A stretch of DNA of 6,358 nucleotides from CAZVCJ01 sp964625745. Its GTDB lineage: Bacteria; Chloroflexota; Anaerolineae; VGOG01. The position numbers were made by a program, and so were the translations under genes. The stretch spans positions 1 to 6,358 of the forward strand of contig CAZVCJ010000211.1 of the NCBI GenBank assembly GCA_964625745.1, written 5' to 3'. This document shows, piece by piece, positions 1 to 6,358 of the stretch. The stretch's first letter is position 1, and each line of letters begins with the position of its first letter. The notes under the pieces are model-generated. The model was not told where the DNA came from. It saw only the letters and a program-made list of their open reading frames with translations, and made no database searches.

Positions 1-816
1 CAACTGATCGTAGAGGGTCTCTAAGTTGGCCTGATGCAAGTCCTGCACCAGGCCGTCGAGGGGGACACGAGACTTGCCACAACTTTCGATGCCGATCTTC
101 CTGAGCTCATCCCGAGGCGCCTCGGCCTCTACCTTCCCCCGCACTTTGTCATATATGGTCTCCAGGTAGGCAATGCTGCTCTTCAGCGTCGCCTTGACCT
201 CGCCTCGCAGGAGTACTCCACCATGTCCCTGCACAATAGCATCCAGGCTCAACTTGCTGATGGCTCGCAGAGATTCCTTCAGTTCCAACCGATCACCATC
301 CACGATGTAGGGCACAGGCATGACAGTGTCGCCAGCGAAGAGCACCCTGTTCTCCCTCACGTAAACCACTATCGAATCAGGCGTAGTGCCTGGCGTGTGC
401 ATCAGCCGCAGAGTCTTGTTACCCAGTCGAAGGGTCAACTCCTTGGTGAAGGTGATGGCAGGCAAACGCAGTTGCACCTCGGCCAGCTCGGGAATTTGCT
501 CCTTGACTTCATTCAACTCTTCCTCACCGCGCTTTTGCAGAGTCTGACGGCAGAGCTCGTGGGCAATCACCTCGGCCCCATCAAAAAGATAATTGCCGTA
601 GACGTGATCGGAATGAGACTGGGTGTTGATCACATAGAGTGCCCCCCTCTTGCTCTTTCGTCGCACAAGGTCCAGAAGCTCGCTTGTTTCCTGGGGAAAG
701 AGCAGAGTATCAATAACGACCACCCCTTGCGGAGTGAAGATGGCTCCAGCCGTCACTTTGACATAAAGATCGCTGGTGAAGACGTAGATGTCGTCGGCAA
801 TCCTCTCTCTCAGCAT
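1..816 (-). CDS. Metallo-beta-lactamase-fold hydrolase, 3' end beyond window
   Basis: The 272 codons visible are open to the window edge, so the C-terminus is missing. The start is ATG at 816, with AGGAGG (822-827) 5 bases upstream; a TAG just upstream in frame excludes a longer form. The MBL fold is shown by TQSHSDHVYGN (residues 65-75), HTPGTTPDS (140-148), FAGDT (160-164) and QGHGG (196-200). These supply most ligands of a two-metal site: H68, D70, H71, H140, D163 and H198. The first histidine of the usual HxHxDH motif is glutamine (Q66), and the common second histidine of HTPGH is threonine (T144). The family includes glyoxalase II-like thioesterases, lactonases and beta-lactamases; the substrate cannot be read from these motifs. 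It begins 25 bases after mgsA and is probably co-transcribed with it. A role in methylglyoxal or thioester metabolism is only an inference from that position. The fold is certain, the function unknown. Confidence 0.9.
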   Translation of the reverse strand, partial: MLRERIADDIYVFTSDLYVKVTAGAIFTPQGVVVIDTLLFPQETSELLDLVRRKSKRGALYVINTQSHSDHVYGNYLFDGAEVIAHELCRQTLQKRGEEELNEVKEQIPELAEVQLRLPAITFTKELTLRLGNKTLRLMHTPGTTPDSIVVYVRENRVLFAGDTVMPVPYIVDGDRLELKESLRAISKLSLDAIVQGHGGVLLRGEVKATLKSSIAYLETIYDKVRGKVEAEAPRDELRKIGIESCGKSRVPLDGLVQDLHQANLETLYDQL

Positions 817-841
817 ATACGCCTCCTAGTGCAACATTCGT

Positions 842-1216
842 TCACAAAGCATTGGTAGAAATGATCAGGTCGGCGGTAGCAACGTTAGTGGCAATAGGCA
901 CGTTATGCACGTTGCAGGCCCGCAGGAGAGTCTGAATGTCAGGATCATGAGGATGTTTGTCCAGGGGATCCACCAAGAAGAAAACACCATCTATGACCCC
1001 TTCAGCCACGCGGGCGGCGATCTGCGCATCACCCCCATAAGGACCCGACAGGACACACTCCACCTCAAGGCCCACTTTCTCGCGCAAGAGTTTGCCGGTG
1101 GTACCTGTGGCTACCAGGTGGTATTCCGCCAGCTTTTCGCGATTGAAAGTGGCAAAGGCCACCAAGTCGGCCTTCTTGCCATCGTGTGCGACCAAGGCTA
1201 TGGTCTTCACATTCAT
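842..1216 (-). CDS. mgsA: Methylglyoxal synthase
   Basis: The enzyme converts dihydroxyacetone phosphate to methylglyoxal and phosphate in the cytosol, a bypass of lower glycolysis used under sugar-phosphate stress or phosphate shortage. The 124-residue product carries the family signatures: ALVAHDGKK (7-15), ATGTTG (36-41), SGPYGGD (57-63), VDPLDKHPHDPD (82-93) and ATNVATAD (109-116). By comparison with the E. coli enzyme, H11, D12, K15, D63 (catalytic base), D83, H90 and D93 are all present, so it should be active. I chose ATG at 1216, behind GAGGGGG, rather than the in-frame start at 1240: that one would add eight residues encoded by the T-tract and ribosome binding site. It is shorter than E. 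coli MgsA (152), lacking the C-terminal tail. It lies directly behind the 6S RNA terminator, and I see no separate promoter, so it may depend on readthrough. An MBL-fold gene follows after 25 bases. Confidence 0.96.
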   Translation of the reverse strand: MNVKTIALVAHDGKKADLVAFATFNREKLAEYHLVATGTTGKLLREKVGLEVECVLSGPYGGDAQIAARVAEGVIDGVFFLVDPLDKHPHDPDIQTLLRACNVHNVPIATNVATADLIISTNAL

Positions 1217-1227
1217 AACCCCCTCAT

Positions 1228-1260
1228 ATAAAAATACCACCAGATGACCTGGTGGTTCTT
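1228..1260 (-). terminator. Intrinsic terminator of the 6S RNA gene, upstream of mgsA
   Basis: A perfect 8-bp stem (ACCACCAG with CTGGTGGT, 1236-1243 and 1249-1256) with a 5-base loop is followed on the minus strand by a run of five T. On the plus strand it is followed by TTCTTTTTC, so it could act in both directions, although I see no plus-strand gene. It sits between the 3' end of the 6S RNA and the mgsA ribosome binding site, about 15 bases from the mgsA start codon. It could therefore also attenuate mgsA. Confidence 0.8.
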
Positions 1261-1264
1261 TTTC

Positions 1265-1448
1265 AAAAATCCCCGCTATGCCGTGTGGTACCAGTGTCTT
1301 GAACCTGCTTTCGCAGGTGGGAATCTACCTGTTGGTTCTGCCTCACCTATTCCGGCTAACGCATCCCCTCTAGAGTTCCAATCCCCTCAATGTTAAGTGT
1401 TGGCTCAAAACTCTCGCTACGCATCACGAACACAGCAGGGTATTTACT
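1265..1448 (-). ncRNA. ssrS: 6S RNA
   Basis: 6S RNA binds the sigma70 RNA polymerase holoenzyme as a mimic of an open promoter and lowers transcription in stationary phase. No database match was run; the call rests on three things. First, about 184 nt lie between a good promoter and an intrinsic terminator, the same length as E. coli 6S RNA. Second, the ends form the closing stem: CCCUGCU near the 5' end pairs with AGCGGGG near the 3' end, extended by AAA with UUU. Third, familiar 6S segments occur in order: GUGUUCGUGAUGC just inside the stem, UUUUGAGCCAACA (E. coli CCUGAGCCGAUA), GGUUCAAG (identical in E. coli) and CGGCAU near the 3' side. GUUUUGAGCC pairs over ten positions with GGUUCAAGAC, flanking a large, less paired centre. 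A CCUGC-GAAA-GCAGG hairpin is also present. The ends are approximate. The neighbour is mgsA, not the folate-cycle gene fau (ygfA) that follows ssrS in E. coli. Confidence 0.85.
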
Positions 1449-1454
1449 GCCAGT

Positions 1455-1483
1455 ATAGTACCACAAAACTCCAAAAAAGGCAA
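1455..1483 (-). promoter_or_regulatory. Promoter of the 6S RNA gene
   Basis: The -35 box TTGCCT (1478-1483) and -10 box TACTAT (1455-1460) are separated by exactly 17 bases. The expected transcription start is near 1448, which is where the proposed 6S RNA 5' end falls. This is a sigma70-type arrangement. Confidence 0.75.
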
Positions 1484-1492
1484 ATTCTATCA

Positions 1493-1509
1493 GGCGGCTA
1501 GAAGCCACC
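1493..1509 (-). terminator. Possible weak terminator after the aspS operon
   Basis: GGUGGC and GCCGCC form a 6-bp stem with one G-U pair around a 5-base loop, about 40 bases after the stop codon of the 415-residue protein. On the minus strand it is followed by UGAUAGAAUUU, a poor U tract. It may end the aspS transcript just before the 6S promoter. The assignment is weak. Confidence 0.35.
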
Positions 1510-1551
1510 CACCGAAATTGTAAGGTTAATCACCCACCATACATTCCGCCG

Positions 1552-2799
1552 CTATTTCTCAGTGCACCTTGCCTCAACGAAGACTATCCATCCGGCCTCT
1601 AACTCCTCCAGGCCAATGCCAAACAAACTGAGCGCCATCTCTTCAGCCGATGGAGGCAAGTTGAGTCTGCGCCACAGGGCTGGTATCTTGTCAGCGCCGT
1701 ACTCGTCTACTATGTATTCCAAGAGGGTCTCAGTCTCAGCCCCGAGCAGATCGGCCCTCAGACCGTAGTGCAGACGCACCCACAGTACATGTTCAAGGGG
1801 TATTAGTCCCCCGGTCTGGATGGCGTACATTAGTTGATCGCAGGCCACGGGCTCACGCGGCATGTCTGGTACCAGACGACTCACCTCCCAATTCACGATT
1901 GCGTGAGGGAGTGTCCCCCTCAGCGCAATCTCATCACCCGTGCCTCCTGCAATGAGGAGTCCAATAGCCAGGCGGCGGGCCAGTTGAGCCCTCATCCAGG
2001 TACTCAACCAGCCATCGGTACGCACGCCATGCAAGAGCGGGGATTCCAACCTCACGTGGGGGCCGTCCACAGCCTTGTAGCCGAACAAGGAGTAAGAGAA
2101 GGGTTGGACAAGCACCCATAACTTCCACTCATACGGCCCCACCCCAAAATCACGGCAGATCGTCTCATAAATCTGGTCCCCCTCTTCCGCGAGACGCTTC
2201 ACCATCGCTTCGTCTCGTTCCGGGTAGACCAGGTGCAGATGCTCCGATTCCATATCGCATCGCTGGCCCCAATATCGCTCATCGGGGCCGGTGTGCTTCC
2301 ACTGGCCGTCTACCAGGCGATAGAACTGTACTTGCTTAACGGTCACCCCTTGCCAGGTGTGGGTAACTTCCACCCAGGCTCGCTCACCGCCCCACTCCAT
2401 GGCTGCAATTCCGACCTCGCCAGGCCACGCAGTGGCACTCGGCTCTGCCAGCAGGTTGTCAATATAGCCTTGTTGGCGCTGGTACCACATTCTATCATCC
2501 GCATCCTGCAGTGACAGGAAGATCTCTTTGTCAGCGCGGCGGAGGGCCTGAACCTCCATCTCGACCACGGCCCGCAGATCGCTTTTGGCCAGGTGCTCCA
2601 CGCCATGGACGAAGTACCATAGAATGAATCCCACCGCGACAAGAACGAGAACCAGCGAAATCACAATGAGTCGCCGCCGCGATAGCCACCGGGCTGACTT
2701 TGGGGGAGGCTCTCTGACTTTCCTCCATCCCTCACCGTTTTTCACTTGCCAGTCGAACCCGCCCCGCTTTTCCACTTTCTTGCACCAGGCGGTCGTCAC
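1552..2799 (-). CDS. Single-pass membrane protein of unknown function, possibly a degenerate peptidase-MA-like protein
   Basis: I do not recognise a named gene. The 415-residue product has a basic N-terminus (RWLSRRR, 37-43), one hydrophobic segment (about 44-63) and then a large region probably outside the membrane. The part around 70-175, an acidic helix followed by short strands ending YRLVDGQWKHTGPDERYWG, looks like an NTF2-like fold. From about 185 the order of segments (EHLHLVYPERDEA, a long helix, WKLWVLVQP, a helical stretch, and a final FGIGLEELEAGW) resembles peptidase-MA-like proteins I associate with Chloroflexota. The zinc motif HExxH is absent, so if that reading is right it is not a working metalloprotease. 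The start is GTG at 2799, 5 bases after the aspS stop, implying co-transcription and perhaps translational coupling; later GTG codons at residues 9 and 19 are possible alternatives. The open frame and coupling make the gene convincing; the family is tentative. Confidence 0.82.
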   Translation of the reverse strand: MTTAWCKKVEKRGGFDWQVKNGEGWRKVREPPPKSARWLSRRRLIVISLVLVLVAVGFILWYFVHGVEHLAKSDLRAVVEMEVQALRRADKEIFLSLQDADDRMWYQRQQGYIDNLLAEPSATAWPGEVGIAAMEWGGERAWVEVTHTWQGVTVKQVQFYRLVDGQWKHTGPDERYWGQRCDMESEHLHLVYPERDEAMVKRLAEEGDQIYETICRDFGVGPYEWKLWVLVQPFSYSLFGYKAVDGPHVRLESPLLHGVRTDGWLSTWMRAQLARRLAIGLLIAGGTGDEIALRGTLPHAIVNWEVSRLVPDMPREPVACDQLMYAIQTGGLIPLEHVLWVRLHYGLRADLLGAETETLLEYIVDEYGADKIPALWRRLNLPPSAEEMALSLFGIGLEELEAGWIVFVEARCTEK

Positions 2800-2804
2800 G
2801 CCAT

Positions 2805-4573
<1,769 letters not shown>

Positions 4574-4580
<7 letters not shown>

Positions 4581-4797
4581 GACATATCCCTTCCTGAGAT
4601 GTCCTTTTGGATGGCGTTTCCCTGCCGTTCCTCGAGGCTCAACAATCGGACGTTATCCTCCATCTCCCTCAGACTGCGCAGCCGATGCACAGGCTGTGCA
4701 CGTAGGGAAGCCGGGCGGCGAAGGAAATGGCCGCCTTTGGATCAACAGTCAAGACACCACATCCCATCACTTTCATGGCTACGACACCTGCTCCCAT
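4574..4797 (-). pseudogene. C-terminal remnant of an aldo/keto reductase, frameshifted, in the aspS leader
   Basis: From 4797 a frame of 42 codons contains VVAMKVMGCGVLTVDP and FAARLPYVHSLCIG, which match the C-terminal part of NAD(P)H-dependent aldo/keto reductases (the usual pattern is GVxAMKVMG...LTVDPEAALRFALSLPYVHxxxIGM). It stops at TGA (4669-4671). In the next frame the protein continues directly as RSLREMEDNVRLLSLEE. Restoring a single A in GGC(A)TGCGC near 4680 would give IGMRSLREMEDNVRLL, as in intact relatives, so a one-base deletion is the simplest explanation. The second frame ends at TGA 4574-4576, overlapping the aspS start by 7 bases, as if once coupled to it. The N-terminal three quarters of the enzyme is absent, and similarity fades just where the aspS promoter lies. 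A sequencing error could explain the frameshift but not the truncation. The 42-codon part could still be translated as an upstream open frame. Confidence 0.7.
4588..4595 (-). promoter_or_regulatory. Ribosome binding site of aspS
   Basis: AGGAAGGG lies 7 bases before the ATG at 4580. It fixes the aspS start and lies within the last codons of the aldo/keto reductase remnant. Confidence 0.7.
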
Positions 4798-4807
4798 TGG
4801 GGACGAT

Positions 4808-4836
4808 ATTATACTACCAGGAAGCGAAAATGACAA
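4808..4836 (-). promoter_or_regulatory. Strong sigma70-type promoter of aspS
   Basis: The -35 box TTGTCA (4831-4836) and a perfect -10 box TATAAT (4808-4813) are separated by 17 bases. The expected start is near 4801, about 220 bases before aspS and immediately before the aldo/keto reductase remnant. This is the closest match to consensus in the window. Confidence 0.8.
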
Positions 4837-4871
4837 CCTCCCAAAGCTCCCCGATGTTTTCTTATCAATAA

Positions 4872-4899
4872 GCCGCCTGCCAAGACCTCGACAGGCGGC
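4872..4899 (-). terminator. GC-rich hairpin, possible terminator of the pentapeptide-repeat gene
   Basis: GCCGCCTG and CAGGCGGC form a perfect 8-bp stem around a 12-base loop, about 130 bases after the pentapeptide-repeat stop codon and before the aspS promoter. On the minus strand it is followed by TTATTGATAAG, which is T-rich but not a clean U tract. Either a weak intrinsic terminator or part of a larger structured RNA is possible. Confidence 0.45.
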
Positions 4900-4904
4900 C
4901 TGTT

Positions 4905-4976
4905 CTCACGATACTTCTCTCTGCCAGGCTGTCGCCACAGCTTGGCCGTTGACCCCGGCTTCGGAGAAATCGAGAG
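4905..4976. other. Nested inverted repeats, possible structured RNA
   Basis: The inner hairpin (4923-4932 with 4937-4946) pairs 10 bp with one G-U around the tetraloop GGCG on the minus strand. It is enclosed by a second helix: TTCTC (4915-4919) with GAGAA (4964-4968), then, after a 2-base bulge, CTCACGAT (4905-4912) with ATCGAGAG (4969-4976), with one mismatch. A 17-base strand (4947-4963) lies in the internal loop. I cannot match it to a known riboswitch or RNA family. Which strand carries it is undecided. The rest of the stretch between the pentapeptide-repeat gene and the aspS promoter shows no coding frame I trust. Confidence 0.4.
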
Positions 4977-5030
4977 GTTCTCTACTGCCCTCGAATCATT
5001 CCAGCACAGATGACCGAGATTAGCAACTGA

Positions 5031-6167
5031 CTATTCTGCTAAGTCATCCTGGCCCACTTCATCGTCGGAATCAACAGCTTCGAGCGGCGGTGTGAATCCC
5101 GCAGGCCACATAGTGGCGCTATCGTACCTGGCGCCCTTCAGATTGGCCCCCTGGAGGTTTGTGCCCCCCAGCAAGGCCCCTCGAAGGTTTGCCTGTTCCA
5201 GGTCAGCGTCGTGGAGGTTTGCAATCCATAGGTTGGCCCCCTGGAGATTGACACCCACCAAATCAGCGTGCTGGAGATTGGCGCGCTTCAGGTTGGCATC
5301 CTGGAGATTGGCATCCTTCAGGTGAGCGTCCTGGAGATTGGCATACTTCAGGTTGGCATCCTGGAGGTCAGCGTCCGTCAGGTTGGCCCCCTGCAGATTG
5401 ACGCGCATCAGGTTGACGTCCTGGAGACTGGCGTACTTCAGGTTGGCCCCCTGCAGATTGGTCTCATACAGGCTGGCACCCTGCAGACTGACGCCGGTCA
5501 GGCCAGCATGCTGGAGATTGGCGTACTTCAGGTTGGCCCCCTGCAGATTGGCCTCATACGGGCTGGCACCCTGCAGATTGGCGTCCGTCAGGTTGGCGTC
5601 CTGAAGATCGGCACGCATCAGGTTGGCGTCCTGAAGATCGGCCTCCTTCAGGTTGGCGCCCTGGAGCTTTGCCTCCCCAAGATTGGCGCCCTGGAGATCG
5701 GCGTGCGTCAGGTTGGCGCCCTGGAGACTTGCCTCTCGCAGGTTGGCTTCTCGTAGGCTGGCCCATTGGAGGTTGGCCTCTCGAAGATTGGCCGCGTGCA
5801 GGTTGGCTTTGTTAACCGACCCATCCCGCAGCCATCCATGCGTCCGCAGTGCCCGAACCGCTTCCAGTGCAGACGCGCTATCCGAGCTGGCAAGCTGCAG
5901 AACTAGCTGCTCTCTCTCTCGATCCGTTCCACGGCGCTGAAACAGTGATTCGACAATGAATATTATGATCGCGATACCTGCCAGTTCCACGCTCGCACTG
6001 GCATAGAATTCTGCAAGTATCTGCCTCGGCGCCTCCTGTAGGCTGAGCAATCCAAGCTGGTCGAGGTATCCAAGCACCCCGATCAGAAACGCCAATGCCA
6101 GCAGTGCAACACCCAACAGCCTGAGAGACGTCCACCATCGAATGAACCTTCGCACAATCCTAATCAT
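5031..6167 (-). CDS. Membrane-anchored pentapeptide-repeat protein
   Basis: The 378-residue product has a basic N-terminus, a hydrophobic segment at about 17-37 (LLGVALLALAFLIGVLGYL), a second at about 60-77 (ELAGIAIIIFIVESLF) and a charged linker (80-120). Then come 47 pentapeptides without interruption (121-355) and an acidic tail (356-378). The repeats follow A(N/D/S)Lxx, and alternate units mostly end LQG or LQD, giving a ten-residue rhythm. Such repeats fold as a right-handed quadrilateral beta-helix of four pentapeptides per turn, here nearly twelve turns. One unit, ASPYE (201-205), has proline at the central leucine position. The linker and repeats are probably cytoplasmic, giving a rod attached to the inner membrane; the exact role is unknown for most such proteins. 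The DNA-gyrase-protecting types (Qnr, MfpA) are soluble and unlike this. ATG at 6167 has AGGAGG (6175-6180) 7 bases upstream; an in-frame GTG at 6224 lacks such a site. Confidence 0.93.
   Translation of the reverse strand: MIRIVRRFIRWWTSLRLLGVALLALAFLIGVLGYLDQLGLLSLQEAPRQILAEFYASASVELAGIAIIIFIVESLFQRRGTDREREQLVLQLASSDSASALEAVRALRTHGWLRDGSVNKANLHAANLREANLQWASLREANLREASLQGANLTHADLQGANLGEAKLQGANLKEADLQDANLMRADLQDANLTDANLQGASPYEANLQGANLKYANLQHAGLTGVSLQGASLYETNLQGANLKYASLQDVNLMRVNLQGANLTDADLQDANLKYANLQDAHLKDANLQDANLKRANLQHADLVGVNLQGANLWIANLHDADLEQANLRGALLGGTNLQGANLKGARYDSATMWPAGFTPPLEAVDSDDEVGQDDLAE
5103..5807 (-). repeat. Tandem 15/30-bp coding repeats of the pentapeptide gene
   Basis: This is 47 units of 15 bp with a clear 30-bp periodicity (plus-strand theme: caggttggc...ctggagattggc). 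Within it, 5431-5490 and 5521-5580 differ at only 3 of 60 positions at an offset of 90 bp, while the flanks diverge. This points to a recent duplication or conversion of a six-pentapeptide block. Confidence 0.9.
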
Positions 6168-6241
6168 AGGCCAACCTCCTCGCTTATTATTTCTGATGTG
6201 TGAGGGCATCAGCCCCCCGACCACAGTCAGGCCGTGGTATC

Positions 6242-6271
6242 AGAGGGCAATGGGAACGCCCAATGCCCTCT
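6242..6271 (-). other. Long hairpin upstream of the pentapeptide-repeat gene
   Basis: Arms 6242-6254 and 6259-6271 pair at 12 of 13 positions (one mismatch) around a 4-base loop. On the minus strand no U tract follows. It directly abuts the stop codon of a possible upstream gene, so it may be a 3'-end hairpin. If the promoter at 6273-6301 is real, it would instead lie at the extreme 5' end of the pentapeptide-repeat mRNA. Confidence 0.7.
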
Positions 6272-6358
6272 AATTGTAACACTCTTCGCCCAGTTGCGCA
6301 AATTCAAGAATCATGGCCTTGCTCAAATCCCATTGCCAGATAAGGGCCGTCCCCCGCC
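6270..6358 (-). CDS. Possible 3' end of an upstream gene
   Basis: A frame open from the window edge (28 full codons) ends at TAG 6270-6272. Its product ends with ALIWQWDLSKAMILEFAQ, then LGEECYN. The composition is protein-like, and a strong hairpin follows the stop immediately, as at many gene ends. A second frame is also open for about 17 codons before a TGA, so chance is not excluded. I recognise no family. Confidence 0.35.
   Translation of the reverse strand, partial: RGTALIWQWDLSKAMILEFAQLGEECYN
6273..6301 (-). promoter_or_regulatory. Candidate promoter of the pentapeptide-repeat gene
   Basis: TTGCGC (6296-6301), 17 bases, TACAAT (6273-6278). Transcription would start near 6266, inside the 6242-6271 hairpin, giving a leader of about 100 nt. 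It overlaps the possible upstream reading frame, so both may not be real. Confidence 0.45.

Noticed and set aside
34..858. Plus-strand open frame of 274 codons
   Set aside because: It lies antisense to the MBL-fold gene, whose minus-strand product has clear metal-binding motifs and a ribosome binding site. The plus-strand product has no recognisable domain.
1217..1240. Upstream in-frame start extending mgsA by eight residues
   Set aside because: Those codons fall in the terminator T-tract and the ribosome binding site. The ATG at 1216 matches the normal N-terminus of the family.
1265..1310. T-box-like GGTACCAC in the leader before mgsA
   Set aside because: It resembles the T-box core only superficially. 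There is no specifier stem pattern, mgsA is not an amino-acid or tRNA-related gene, and the whole segment is better explained as 6S RNA.
4581..4801. T-box or other riboswitch in the long aspS leader
   Set aside because: I find no T-box core sequence and no terminator hairpin with a U tract before aspS. The leader is explained by the aldo/keto reductase remnant.
5268..5756. Plus-strand repetitive product (LEIG/LQVG repeats) resembling a novel repeat protein
   Set aside because: It is the antisense reading of the pentapeptide repeats. The regularity comes from the 15-bp units, and the minus-strand frame has the anchor, ribosome binding site and canonical A(N/D)Lxx pattern.
5103..5807. CRISPR array or non-coding satellite
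   Set aside because: The units are 15/30 bp without unique spacers, and they keep one open frame throughout. They are coding repeats.

Overview
All the genes I can support lie on the minus strand, so the window is read from its right end to its left. It is a bacterial chromosomal segment with fairly high GC, sigma70-type promoters and AGGAGG-like ribosome binding sites. The 415-residue protein resembles a protein type I associate with Chloroflexota. That phylum is a guess, because nothing here is a firm lineage marker.

Layout in transcription order: (1) 6270-6358, a possible 3' end of an upstream gene, with a long hairpin directly after its stop codon. (2) 5031-6167, a membrane-anchored pentapeptide-repeat protein with 47 consecutive pentapeptides. 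(3) 4581-5030, a 450-base non-coding stretch with two strong inverted repeats, a near-consensus promoter (TTGTCA, 17 bases, TATAAT) and a decayed C-terminal piece of an aldo/keto reductase now lying in the aspS leader. (4) 2805-4580, aspS, bacterial aspartyl-tRNA synthetase. (5) 1552-2799, a single-pass membrane protein of unknown function, 5 bases after aspS and probably co-transcribed. (6) 1265-1448, a 6S RNA (ssrS) gene with its own promoter and intrinsic terminator. (7) 842-1216, mgsA, methylglyoxal synthase, starting directly after the 6S terminator. (8) 1-816, a metallo-beta-lactamase-fold hydrolase whose 3' end runs off the window, 25 bases after mgsA.

Functionally these are mostly housekeeping genes: tRNA charging, the global RNA polymerase regulator 6S RNA, and the methylglyoxal bypass. 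The MBL-fold enzyme may share an operon with mgsA. I see no phage, IS element, CRISPR array or defence island. The most informative items are the unannotated 6S RNA and its position as the apparent leader of mgsA, the aldo/keto reductase remnant with what looks like a single-base deletion, and the recently duplicated block inside the pentapeptide-repeat gene.
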